DNA of 64,000 nucleotides from a bacterium (GTDB taxonomy: Bacteria; Electryoneota; RPQS01), in the NCBI GenBank assembly GCA_036504735.1, contig DASXUQ010000005.1, positions 527,377 through 591,376 on the forward strand, read 5' to 3'. Position numbers and translations under genes: made by a program. Under the pieces are notes generated by a model, which had not been told where the DNA came from, ran no database searches, and worked only from the letters and a program-made list of their open reading frames with translations. Every line of letters starts with the position of its first letter. Positions within the stretch are counted from its first letter, which is position 1. Shown in pieces: positions 8,280-16,543 of this stretch.

Positions 8280-8756
8280 ATGCCCATACGAGGCAAGATA
8301 CCTTTTCTCGGACACTTCTCCGGACTGATTGACGACAAGGGAAGATTGTCTATCCCCGCTGACTATCGGCATGCATTGCCGGAAGACAGTGGGGGGACCA
8401 TTGTCCTCACGCCCGGCAGCAGCGAGTTCCTGAATGTCTTTCCTCTGGATCTATTCAACAATGTCTGGGAACAGGCGGACTCCAACTCCCTCGGTTTTGC
8501 CAGTGATGACAGTCTGGCGCGAGATACCGCTCTGTTGAGCGAAGCCGTCTACCGCGAAATTGACAGCCAGGGCCGCATCACCGTGCCGCAGAGTCTGCTG
8601 AAGCAGGCGGGCATTGGCCGCGAGGTGGTGTTTATGGGCCGCTGGAACCACTTTGTGATCTGGGATGCCCAGGCTTTCGAAGCCTATCGCACCGGTCACA
8701 AGCTGACGGCAGGAGATGCCTGGAAAACTCTACTTGATCACCGCCAAAAGGCCTGA
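8280..8756 (+). CDS. mraZ: MraZ, transcriptional regulator of the dcw cluster
   Basis: 158 residues with two SpoVT/AbrB-like half domains, each with the DxxGR signature: 'LIDDKGRLSIPADYR' and 'EIDSQGRITVPQSLL'. MraZ forms ring-shaped oligomers and binds repeats upstream of its own gene to control division and wall genes. I chose ATG 8280 with GGAG just upstream (8273-8276); a TTG at 8241 would add 13 residues but lies on the -10. First gene of the cluster. The family identity is clear. Confidence 0.93.
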   Translation: MPIRGKIPFLGHFSGLIDDKGRLSIPADYRHALPEDSGGTIVLTPGSSEFLNVFPLDLFNNVWEQADSNSLGFASDDSLARDTALLSEAVYREIDSQGRITVPQSLLKQAGIGREVVFMGRWNHFVIWDAQAFEAYRTGHKLTAGDAWKTLLDHRQKA

Positions 8757-8759
8757 ACC

Positions 8760-9083
8760 ATGGGACTGCACGCACACATCCATCAGCATGATCGCGACGT
8801 AAGCATTGCCTTGCAGGGCGAGTTCCGGACTCCGGAACTGACGCAGCTTGAGGCGATTATCTCCCATTTTCATGGTCGCGGCTGCCGGAAATTTGTGCTC
8901 GATCTACGCCACGTCGCCCCGCTTACCCCCGCCGCCGAAGCTACTTTGAACTGCCTCCTCGGGCAACCCGGCCTCTCGTCTGACAAAGCATTAAGAGGAA
9001 GCGCCATCCGCCTTTTGGCGGAATCTCCCGCAGCTCAGCCGCAGACGGGCTGCGGGAGCCTCTTTTTTTCCGCAGCGTCATAA
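8760..9083 (+). CDS. STAS-like domain protein inserted in the dcw cluster
   Basis: 107 residues starting 3 bp after mraZ. The pattern 'DVSIALQGEFRTPELTQLEAIISHFHGRGCRKFVLDLRHVAPLTPAAEATLNCLL' matches a STAS (anti-sigma-factor antagonist) fold: strand, helix, then a 'VLDL..V..L' strand. Where phosphorylatable antagonists have D-S-S-G, this protein has L-T-P-A, so phospho-switching is unlikely. A gene here is not part of the classical dcw order. Its last 20 codons run through a terminator hairpin (9025-9069), so the C-terminal 'AAQPQTGCGSLFFSAAS' may be selected as RNA rather than protein. The partner is unknown. Confidence 0.6.
   Translation: MGLHAHIHQHDRDVSIALQGEFRTPELTQLEAIISHFHGRGCRKFVLDLRHVAPLTPAAEATLNCLLGQPGLSSDKALRGSAIRLLAESPAAQPQTGCGSLFFSAAS
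9025..9069 (+). terminator. intrinsic terminator/attenuator inside the STAS gene end
   Basis: CTCCCGCAGC (9025-9034), 14-nt loop, GCTGCGGGAG (9049-9058), then CC and a T-rich tract with seven T at 9063-9069. It lies between mraZ-STAS and rsmH, on the coding strand, and overlaps the end of the STAS reading frame. It could limit transcription into the rest of the dcw cluster. Confidence 0.75.
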
Positions 9084-9103
9084 TTTAGTAACTTTGGCTC
9101 AAT

Positions 9104-9124
9104 TGTCCAAGTGTTTCTTGGACA
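9104..9124. promoter_or_regulatory. 8-bp palindrome before rsmH
   Basis: TGTCCAAG, 5 nt, CTTGGACA: a perfect inverted repeat in the gap after the terminator. It overlaps the upstream GTG (9111) that could start rsmH, which argues against that start. It may be a protein operator or an RNA hairpin in the rsmH leader. Confidence 0.5.
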
Positions 9125-9203
9125 TCTCGACATTTCTCATCGCCGTTTTTGTAGTCCTACGTACCTCAACGGGCCACACAGAACCGGTTCCTCTCCACCC
9201 CCT

Positions 9204-10139
9204 TTGACTGACACCTCTTTCGAACAGAATTACCACAGGCCTGTGCTGGCTGAGCCTGCGGTGGATCTGCTGGTGACCAATCCCGACGGCATCTACCTCG
9301 ATGGCACGGTCGGGGGAGGCGGTCACAGCCTGCTGATTGCCAAAAAACTGTCGAAGAGAGGCACTCTGATCGGTTGCGACCGGGACGCCGACGCCATTGC
9401 CCAGTCGCGCAAGGTGTTGCCCGAGACCGCAGTACTGATCCAGTGCCGGTTTTCGGAGATCAAAGAGGCAACAAGAGAGTTCACGCAGCGCGGTGTCTGG
9501 GGGGTGCTGCTTGACTTAGGAGTTTCCAGCTTTCAGTTGGACACGGCAGAGCGCGGTTTCAGCCACAGATTCTCTGGACCGCTGGATTTGAGAATGGACC
9601 CTTCGAGAGGAGAAACCGCGGCGGATCTGCTGAAGGATATCGACCTGAGCGATCTTACCCGGATAATTTTTGCCTACGGCGAGGATTCGCAGGCACGACG
9701 CATCGCCAAGGCCATTCTCGAAACCCGCGCGCGGCATCCCATCGAAACCACGGACGACTTGGCGCAGATCATTGATAGAAGTGTTCCGGCGACCCGCGCC
9801 AAGAGTCTGGCCCGAGTGTTTCAGGCCCTGCGGATTGCCGTAAACCATGAGCTTGAAGAATTAGAGCAAGGGCTGGTGGATTGCTGGGATATGCTGATTC
9901 CGGGAGGACGACTGGTAGTGATCAGCTACCATTCTCTCGAAGATCGGATTGTGAAGACCTTTATGAGGTCCAAAGCCGAGCCACCGCAACCACCTGCCTA
10001 TTTGCCAATGGCACCGACTGAACCACCGGAAGGAAAGCTGCCCTTTAGAAAGCCGCTCCTCCCTTCTGAGACCGAGATCGACGAAAATCCCCGCGCTCGC
10101 AGCGCTAAACTTCGGGTCGTAGAAAAAATCCTATCCTGA
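9204..10139 (+). CDS. rsmH: 16S rRNA (cytosine1402-N4)-methyltransferase RsmH
   Basis: About 311 residues from TTG 9204, close to the usual RsmH length. It uses S-adenosylmethionine to N4-methylate C1402 in the ribosomal decoding site. Clear family blocks: 'YHRPVLAEPAVDLL', SAM-binding 'YLDGTVGGGGHS', 'LLDLGVSSFQLD', 'RGFSHRFSGPLDLRMD', 'ALRIAVNHELEEL' and 'YHSLEDRIVK'. No ATG and no convincing ribosome site precede it. GTG 9111 would add 31 non-conserved residues and overlaps a palindrome, so I prefer TTG 9204; both are uncertain. ftsL follows after 2 bp. Confidence 0.9.
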   Translation: MTDTSFEQNYHRPVLAEPAVDLLVTNPDGIYLDGTVGGGGHSLLIAKKLSKRGTLIGCDRDADAIAQSRKVLPETAVLIQCRFSEIKEATREFTQRGVWGVLLDLGVSSFQLDTAERGFSHRFSGPLDLRMDPSRGETAADLLKDIDLSDLTRIIFAYGEDSQARRIAKAILETRARHPIETTDDLAQIIDRSVPATRAKSLARVFQALRIAVNHELEELEQGLVDCWDMLIPGGRLVVISYHSLEDRIVKTFMRSKAEPPQPPAYLPMAPTEPPEGKLPFRKPLLPSETEIDENPRARSAKLRVVEKILS

Positions 10140-10141
10140 CC

Positions 10142-10543
10142 ATGGCCTACGCATCGCAATCCTTACCGTCTTCCCTGTATCGTCCCCGCAAGCTGCCGCG
10201 AGTTCTCCGGCGGCAACTTCCTGTAGTATGGATCGTAGCAACCCTCGTTTGTGTAGGGCTGCTGGCGGTGGCGGTGACATGGCGCAACCTGACGTATGAA
10301 AAGCTCTCGCTGGATGTAGGCCGGCAGCAGATTGCCATTCAGCAATTGAATAAGGAATTGGTGCAGCTCAGCGGTCAGGTGGAGACAGAAGCCTCCTATA
10401 CGAAGGTTTCGCGCTGGATGCGAGACAGGCATGGATGGTGGACGCGCACGAACCATGTGGGGACCATCGTCATTCCCGAAGCGGAATTGACTCCGGCTGC
10501 CCGTGAGGACGCCAGACTGCTCGGAGCGCCTGAGCATGAGTGA
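10142..10543 (+). CDS. ftsL: FtsL-like septum protein
   Basis: 133 residues: a basic cytoplasmic tail (RPRKLPRVLRRQ), one membrane helix (about 26-47, VVWIVATLVCVGLLAVAVTW) and a periplasmic coiled coil (YEKLSLDVGRQQIAIQQLNKELVQLSGQVE). Sequence identity in this family is low; the call rests on topology, size and position between rsmH and ftsI. FtsL works with FtsB/DivIC and FtsQ to activate septal wall synthesis. It overlaps ftsI by 8 bp. Confidence 0.8.
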   Translation: MAYASQSLPSSLYRPRKLPRVLRRQLPVVWIVATLVCVGLLAVAVTWRNLTYEKLSLDVGRQQIAIQQLNKELVQLSGQVETEASYTKVSRWMRDRHGWWTRTNHVGTIVIPEAELTPAAREDARLLGAPEHE

Positions 10544-12554
10544 AGGGCACCGCAAAGTCCCGCGGGAACGTTTTCTCGCCTGCGTCCTGTTGGCGATCTT
10601 GTGCGCCTTCGGCATGCGGTTGGTGCAGCTCCAGGTCTTCCAGCATGGCCAGTGGCAGACCATTGCCCGCAACCAGTCGATGACGACCAAGTATCAGAAG
10701 CCAAGCCGCGGGGAAATTCGGGACAAGAACGGCCTGACGCTGGCGGTGACGCTTCCCTTAACCTACGCCGTAGGATACCGCCCGCAGTACGCGCTGGACA
10801 TGAATGCCCTCGCAGGCACGCTATCCACCTACTTGCAGAAACCGAAGCGCGAAATGCGGGAGAAGCTCGAGACCACCAGCTTCACCTACCTTGCGCGCCG
10901 TGTGGATTGGCAGACCAAGGAGAAGCTGGAAGCGCTGAACCTGTCCTGTTTGCAGTTTGATGAGGAGCCGCGCCGCGCCTATCCTTCCAATACCTATGCC
11001 TCCACCGTGGTCGGATTTACCAACCGCGACGGCAAGGGCATGGAAGGCGTGGAAGGGTTCATGAATGATGAACTCTCCGGCGAAGGCTATCAGGAGCTAT
11101 GCCGCGTTGATGCCCTGCGCGAAGCGTCTGCCGCCCTCTCCCCCGCCCCGGTGGAGACGAAGGGCGCGGACATTACTCTGACGATTGACCTGCAGTTGCA
11201 GACCATTGTCGAAGAAAAGATGCGCGAAGGACTGAAGGATCGCACCTTCGAGCGCGCGTGCGCGGTAATGGTAGATCCGCAGACCGGCGCCGTTCTCGCG
11301 CTGTCCACGTATCCATCGTTCGATCCCAATCAACCGGGCGACGGCAAAGCAGACTATCGCCGCTGCTGGCCTGTTACCGATGTGTACGAGCCGGGCTCCA
11401 TCTTCAAGATCGTGGCGATTTCCAAGGCGCTGGAGAGTGGACGGTTCAAGCGGACGTCGCTGATCAATTGCGAAGGCGGCAAATATTCCGTCGGCGGCAT
11501 TACGATTCACGATTCCCACGCGCATGGCACCATCTCCGTGGATGACGTGCTGGCGTATTCAAGCAACATCGGGACGGCGAAGATCGCGCGGGCATTCAGT
11601 CCGGCTGAGATTTATGACAAGGTGCGTGCGTACGGTTTCGGCAACCTGACTCTGGTGGGAATTCCCATGGAGCAGCCGGGCGAAGTTCCGGTGCCGGAAC
11701 GGTGGAGCGGTTCGACGCAGGCGACGGTGGCCTTCGGGCAGGGAATATCCTGCACCGCGTTGCAGGTTACGATGGCCTACGCGGCTGTAGCCAACGGCGG
11801 CCTGTTGATGAAACCGCGTCTCGTGCAATCCGTGCGTTTCCCGTCGGGAGCGCACACCGATTATCCGGCGGAGATTATCCGCCGCGTGATGCCGGCGGAG
11901 ATCGCCTCGCAGATCAATGAGATGCTGGTGAATGTCGTCGAGTACGGCACAGGCACCAAAGCCAAGGTGGACGGCATGCGCATCGCGGGCAAGACCGGCA
12001 CTGCCGAGAAGGTCGACTATGTGCACCACACCTATTTTAAAGGACGCTTCATGTCGTCCTTTGTCGGCTTTTTCCCGGCGGAACACCCGCAATATGTGCT
12101 GCTGATTACGGTGGATGACCCGCGCGGTGAGCACTACGGCGGCTCGGTGGCAGGACCGATCTTCAAGGCCATTGTCGAAGACATGCGCATGATGTCCACG
12201 CCGAGTCCCGCGCCTTCTCCGTCCACGACTCCTGTACCGCTGGAAATGACGGTGAACCACAGTACGCAGAAAGACGCGTCGTCTGGCCGCGTGCAACCGC
12301 CGCGAACTGCCGCCTATGTACCGGTTTCGCTGGCTTCTGTAACCACCTATCAGAGTCAAACCACAACGGATTCGACGCTGGTAGCCGTGCCATCCCTGCA
12401 GGGATGGTCGCTGCGGCCGGCCGTCGAGGAACTCTCCAAGCGGAAGTTGAGTTTCAAACTCCTTGGAAGCCGCACCGTTGTGACTCAATTTCCTCCCGCC
12501 GGAACGATGGTTCCCGTCGGCACAGTCTGTGAACTGTACGGCGTTACGGAATAA
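10536..12554 (+). CDS. ftsI: septal peptidoglycan transpeptidase FtsI/PBP with PASTA domain
   Basis: 672 residues. Single N-terminal membrane anchor (RFLACVLLAILCAFGMRLVQLQV), a PBP dimerisation/linker domain, then the transpeptidase with S288-x-x-K291 (GSIFK), S342-S-N344 and K486-T-G (AGKTGTAEK). After a Pro/Ser/Thr-rich linker, the last about 60 residues (VAVPSLQGWSLRPAVEELSKRKL...) form one PASTA domain, which is absent in enterobacterial FtsI but common in Gram-positive class B PBPs. It cross-links septal peptidoglycan and pairs with FtsW, encoded downstream. ATG 10536 has GGAG upstream (10522-10525); the GTG at 10503 is rejected. Confidence 0.93.
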   Translation: MSEGHRKVPRERFLACVLLAILCAFGMRLVQLQVFQHGQWQTIARNQSMTTKYQKPSRGEIRDKNGLTLAVTLPLTYAVGYRPQYALDMNALAGTLSTYLQKPKREMREKLETTSFTYLARRVDWQTKEKLEALNLSCLQFDEEPRRAYPSNTYASTVVGFTNRDGKGMEGVEGFMNDELSGEGYQELCRVDALREASAALSPAPVETKGADITLTIDLQLQTIVEEKMREGLKDRTFERACAVMVDPQTGAVLALSTYPSFDPNQPGDGKADYRRCWPVTDVYEPGSIFKIVAISKALESGRFKRTSLINCEGGKYSVGGITIHDSHAHGTISVDDVLAYSSNIGTAKIARAFSPAEIYDKVRAYGFGNLTLVGIPMEQPGEVPVPERWSGSTQATVAFGQGISCTALQVTMAYAAVANGGLLMKPRLVQSVRFPSGAHTDYPAEIIRRVMPAEIASQINEMLVNVVEYGTGTKAKVDGMRIAGKTGTAEKVDYVHHTYFKGRFMSSFVGFFPAEHPQYVLLITVDDPRGEHYGGSVAGPIFKAIVEDMRMMSTPSPAPSPSTTPVPLEMTVNHSTQKDASSGRVQPPRTAAYVPVSLASVTTYQSQTTTDSTLVAVPSLQGWSLRPAVEELSKRKLSFKLLGSRTVVTQFPPAGTMVPVGTVCELYGVTE

Positions 12555-12564
12555 GCTGCTGTTG

Positions 12565-14043
12565 ATGACTCCTGCTCCGAAAAGACTCCATGATCTGACA
12601 GTTGAACTGCGGGACTGCCGCCGGTTCGGCGACGGCGATCCGCTGGTCCACTCTCTGGCCTATGACTCCCGCGCCGTCCAGGAAGGCAGCCTGTTTGTCG
12701 CCCTGCGCGGCCTCAAAGCGGACGGCGCTCAGTTCATTCGGGATGCCATCGCACGCGGCGCCGCCGCCATCGTTGCGGACACCGCGCCGGAAAGTGGATT
12801 GCAGGTTCCCTTCATTAGGGTGCAGGACGGACGCAAAGCCCTCGCCGAGTTGGCGTGGAGCTTCTATGATCACCCCGAACGTTCTTTGACTCTGGCCGGC
12901 ATCACCGGCACCAACGGCAAGACGACGGTCGCCACGCAGTTGCGCGCGGTGCTGGATTTTGCGGGACATCGCACCGGGTTGATCGGCACGTTGGGCATCT
13001 ATTATGGAGAGGTCGCCGCTGAATCGCCGCGCACCACGCCCGAGTCCGCCGACCTTGCCGCTCACTTTGCCGCAATGCGCGCGCTGGGATTTACTCACGC
13101 CGTCATGGAAGCGACATCCATCGGCATTGATTTGCAGCGCACATGGAAGCTTCCCTTCCGTGCGACGGTCTTCACCAATCTCACGCGCGACCATCTCGAC
13201 TATCACGGTTCCGTGGAAGCCTATCGCGATGCCAAACTGCGGTTGTTTCAGGAGCAGGAACCGGATGGCGCGGCGGTTATTAATCTGGACGATCCGGCGG
13301 CCAACGATTTTGTGAAGGCTGCACGGGCCAAGGTGCTGACCTATTCTCTGTTGACGAATGCGGATTTCCGCGCAACGAACCTCCGGTTGACCCGCCAGTC
13401 CACGAGCTTCGATCTGGTGACCGCCCACGGTACACTGCCGATTGAAGCTCCACTGATCGGACACTTCAACGCACAGAATCTACTCGCCGTTATTGCCACC
13501 GCCTTCGCCCTGGGAGTTCCCCTTGAGATCACAAAGCAGGCGCTCGCGCAAGCCGTCCCTGTCCCTGGCCGTGCTGAGATGGTGCGATCATCCGCGCCTT
13601 TCACGGTCGTCGTGGATTACGCTCACACACCCGACGCTCTGGAAAAGATCCTGAGCACCCTTCAGGCTTTGGAGCACAACCGCATCTTCACGGTGGTTGG
13701 CGCGGGCGGTGACCGTGACCACGGCAAGCGCCCGCTGATGGCTGAAGTCGCGCACCGTTTGAGCGACCAATTGTTTTTGACCAGCGATAATCCGCGCAGT
13801 GAAGATCCCGAAGTCATTCTGAATGAGATGGCCGCCGGACTCAGCGCAGAGAATCATTACTTCCGCAATGCCGACCGGCGACTGACGATTGAGACGGCTC
13901 TGGCGGAAGCACGCAACGGTGACATTGTCTTGATTGCAGGCAAGGGCCATGAATCCTATCAAGAGATTCAGGGCGTCAAGCATCCGTTTGATGATCGGCT
14001 TGTGGCCGCAGCGTACCTTTCGCGCGCCGGGTACGCACTATGA
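12565..14043 (+). CDS. murE: UDP-MurNAc-L-Ala-D-Glu:meso-diaminopimelate ligase
   Basis: 492 residues. Mur-ligase P-loop 'GITGTNGKTTVATQ', then 'RTTPESADL', the central 'NLTRDHLDYHGSVEAYRDAKLRLF' block and the C-terminal 'DNPRSEDP' motif. The DNPR motif reads meso-diaminopimelate rather than lysine, which predicts Gram-negative-type peptidoglycan. It adds the third residue of the stem peptide. ATG 12565 is 11 bp after ftsI; a GTG at 12529 inside ftsI gives a less likely longer form. It overlaps murF by ATGA. Confidence 0.95.
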   Translation: MTPAPKRLHDLTVELRDCRRFGDGDPLVHSLAYDSRAVQEGSLFVALRGLKADGAQFIRDAIARGAAAIVADTAPESGLQVPFIRVQDGRKALAELAWSFYDHPERSLTLAGITGTNGKTTVATQLRAVLDFAGHRTGLIGTLGIYYGEVAAESPRTTPESADLAAHFAAMRALGFTHAVMEATSIGIDLQRTWKLPFRATVFTNLTRDHLDYHGSVEAYRDAKLRLFQEQEPDGAAVINLDDPAANDFVKAARAKVLTYSLLTNADFRATNLRLTRQSTSFDLVTAHGTLPIEAPLIGHFNAQNLLAVIATAFALGVPLEITKQALAQAVPVPGRAEMVRSSAPFTVVVDYAHTPDALEKILSTLQALEHNRIFTVVGAGGDRDHGKRPLMAEVAHRLSDQLFLTSDNPRSEDPEVILNEMAAGLSAENHYFRNADRRLTIETALAEARNGDIVLIAGKGHESYQEIQGVKHPFDDRLVAAAYLSRAGYAL

Positions 14044-15425
14044 GTCTTCCTACGATTGGCTGGTTCGGTAATATTGTCGGAGCACATTTCCCATCTTTAT
14101 TCTCCGATTTCTCCCTCGGCCCGATTTCCATTGACACGCGCACGCTGAAACCCGGTGACACGTTTTGGGCAATTAAGTCCAGCCGTGACGGCCACGACTT
14201 TGTCCCTGCGGCGTTCACGTCCGGTGCCAAAGCGGCGGTGGTGAATTTCGATTGGATGCAGTCGCCGGATGCTGAACCTTACCGCGAACGGTTGATCGCC
14301 GTTCCCGAAACAACCCTCGCGCTGACTCACGCCGCGCGGGCATGGCGCAATTCGCTGCCCTTTCCGCAGATCGGCATCACCGGCACCAACGGCAAGACGT
14401 CCACAAAGGATATTCTGCTGCGGATCCTGTCGGTGAAACGGAAGGCGACGGGGACGCCGGGGAATTTCAACAATGAGATTGGTGTGCCGCTGACGCTGCT
14501 GGCTACGCCGTCGGATTGCGATGCAGCTGTGATTGAAATGGGTGCGTCTCATCCGGGAGAAATTGCGGATCTTTGCCAACTGGTTAGGCCCACGCACGGC
14601 CTGGTCACATCCATTGGCCGGGCGCATCTGGCGGGCTTCGGCACACTCGAAGAAATTGCGCGCACTAAAGGCGCGCTGTATGATGCCGTTGCCGAAAACG
14701 GAATTGCTTACGTGCCGACGGATGATGCTCTTTGCCTTACAGAAGCGACAGAGTGCCGGCACAAAATCGGCTACGGCTTTTCCGGTAAGCCTGCAGATTG
14801 GAAAGCAGAATTCTACCAAGGCACAAAGCTGACGTTTGATTCGTCCGGTTGTGCGCGGTTTGAATTTGAACGTGTGGAGATCGAACTATCGGTGCCGGGC
14901 CGTCCGGCTGCGCTGTCCGCGCTGGCGGCACTGACTATTGCGCGCAACTTCGGTCTTTATGCCGAAGAGGTCCGCAAGGTCATTCAGGCTTGGCAGGGCG
15001 TCGGCGGGCGGGTAAGCATTGAACGGTTAGGCGGGATTACCGTGATGGATGATTCTTACAACGCCAACCCCATGAGCATGCGCGCCGCACTGGAGACGCT
15101 GTCCTTCCTTCCGGCCCGGAGACACGTGGCGATTCTGGGCGACATGAACGAACTGGGAAGCGACGCCGAAAGCGAGCACCGTGCGCTGGGCCGGGATCTG
15201 AAACAGTTTGATCTCTCGCTGAGTTTATTTGTAGGGGCTTTCGCCCCGCTGGCGGCAAGCGAGGCGCGGGGGCAAGGCATCGAAGCCAAGGCGTTCGCCA
15301 CCTATGAAGAGTGTGATGCGGAATTGGCGACACTGATTTGTGCTGGCGATGCGGTGCTGGTCAAGGGATCGCGGTCCATGCGCCTTGAACGGGCTGTGCA
15401 GAAACTGAAAACGTTATATACCTGA
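14040..15425 (+). CDS. murF: UDP-MurNAc-tripeptide--D-alanyl-D-alanine ligase
   Basis: 461 residues. P-loop 'GITGTNGKTSTKDIL', 'FNNEIGVPLTLL', 'EMGASHPGEIADLCQLVRPTHGLVTSIGRAHLAGFG' and 'MDDSYNANPMSMRAALETL' are all typical of MurF. It joins D-Ala-D-Ala to the UDP-MurNAc-tripeptide in the cytoplasm. The ligase that makes D-Ala-D-Ala (ddl) is not in the window. Start by ATGA overlap with murE; ends in a TGATG overlap with mraY. Confidence 0.95.
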   Translation: MSLPTIGWFGNIVGAHFPSLFSDFSLGPISIDTRTLKPGDTFWAIKSSRDGHDFVPAAFTSGAKAAVVNFDWMQSPDAEPYRERLIAVPETTLALTHAARAWRNSLPFPQIGITGTNGKTSTKDILLRILSVKRKATGTPGNFNNEIGVPLTLLATPSDCDAAVIEMGASHPGEIADLCQLVRPTHGLVTSIGRAHLAGFGTLEEIARTKGALYDAVAENGIAYVPTDDALCLTEATECRHKIGYGFSGKPADWKAEFYQGTKLTFDSSGCARFEFERVEIELSVPGRPAALSALAALTIARNFGLYAEEVRKVIQAWQGVGGRVSIERLGGITVMDDSYNANPMSMRAALETLSFLPARRHVAILGDMNELGSDAESEHRALGRDLKQFDLSLSLFVGAFAPLAASEARGQGIEAKAFATYEECDAELATLICAGDAVLVKGSRSMRLERAVQKLKTLYT

Positions 15426-16543
15426 TGCTCTACCATCTCTTTCTGCCGCTTCGCGATGTCATCAGCGGTGCCAATCTGTTCCGTTACCTCACGTTTCGCT
15501 CCGCGATGGCGGCTGTGTTTGCTCTGCTGATCTCGTTTGTGGTCGGCCCGTGGATGATCCGCACCCTGCGCAAGCACCAGATCGGCGAGGAAATCCGAAC
15601 AGACGGACCGAAGACCCACTTGAGCAAGGCCGGTACCCCGACCATGGGTGGGCTGATGGTGCTGGTGGCGGTAGCCGTACCTACCCTACTCTTTGCCAAT
15701 CTGACGAATTTCTATGTGCTGCTCACACTGCTGGCGTTTCTGTGGATGGGCGCAGTCGGATTTCTCGATGACTATCTGAAGGCCGTGCGCAAGACGAAGA
15801 AAGGGCTGGTTGCGCGCTACAAGCTGCTCGGGCAGTTCGGCATCGGAGCACTCATCGCCGCCTTCATTATGATCTACCCTGAGCTTTTCGGCCATAATTT
15901 CGCGGCGCAGTCGACGCTCACTACCCTGCCGTTCTTGAAGAACGTGATGTTCAATTTCGGCATTCTGTACCCGATCATTGTGCTGCTCGTGGTCACGGGG
16001 ACATCCAACGGGGTGAATCTGACGGACGGTCTCGATGGGCTCGCCATCGGTGTAACATCGATTGCGGCGGCGGCGTTTGCGGCGATCAGCTATGTCACCG
16101 GCAACGTGAAGTTCGCCGAATACCTCAATATCATCTACCTCGAAGGCGCCGGAGAGCTGACGATCTTCTGTGCGGCCGTGCTGGGTGCGGGTCTGGGGTT
16201 CCTCTGGTACAATGGCTATCCGGCGCAGGTGTTCATGGGGGACACGGGAGCGCTGGCGCTGGGAGCGGGTCTCGGCACGATGGCAATTCTGCTGAAGAAG
16301 GAATTCTTCCTCGTGGTGATCGGCGGCATTTTCGTGATCGAAGCGGTGAGCGTCATCATTCAACGGCTCTATTTCAAGTATACGAAGAAACGATATGGGA
16401 CGGGGCAACGGGTTTTCCTGATGGCTCCCCTCCACCATCATTTCGAACAGCTCGGCTGGCATGAGTCCAAGGTGGTCGTTCGTTTCTGGATCGTGCAGGT
16501 GTTGCTGGTTCTGGTCAGTCTTACGATGTTCAAGGTCCGCTAA
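15425..16543 (+). CDS. mraY: phospho-N-acetylmuramoyl-pentapeptide transferase
   Basis: 372 residues, about ten membrane helices. It makes lipid I by moving phospho-MurNAc-pentapeptide to undecaprenyl phosphate. Signatures: 'THLSKAGTPTMGG', 'GFLDDYLK', 'NLTDGLDGLAIG', 'WYNGYPAQVFMGDTGALALG' and the histidine box 'APLHHHFEQLGWHE'. It starts within the murF stop (TGATG) and ends within the murD start (TAATG), showing tight translational coupling. Confidence 0.96.
   Translation: MLYHLFLPLRDVISGANLFRYLTFRSAMAAVFALLISFVVGPWMIRTLRKHQIGEEIRTDGPKTHLSKAGTPTMGGLMVLVAVAVPTLLFANLTNFYVLLTLLAFLWMGAVGFLDDYLKAVRKTKKGLVARYKLLGQFGIGALIAAFIMIYPELFGHNFAAQSTLTTLPFLKNVMFNFGILYPIIVLLVVTGTSNGVNLTDGLDGLAIGVTSIAAAAFAAISYVTGNVKFAEYLNIIYLEGAGELTIFCAAVLGAGLGFLWYNGYPAQVFMGDTGALALGAGLGTMAILLKKEFFLVVIGGIFVIEAVSVIIQRLYFKYTKKRYGTGQRVFLMAPLHHHFEQLGWHESKVVVRFWIVQVLLVLVSLTMFKVR

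Noticed and set aside
8000-8280. Full replication origin
   Set aside because: Only two perfect DnaA boxes plus weak ones, no dnaA/dnaN/gidA neighbours, and a clear promoter for mraZ; reported instead as a DnaA-box regulatory site.
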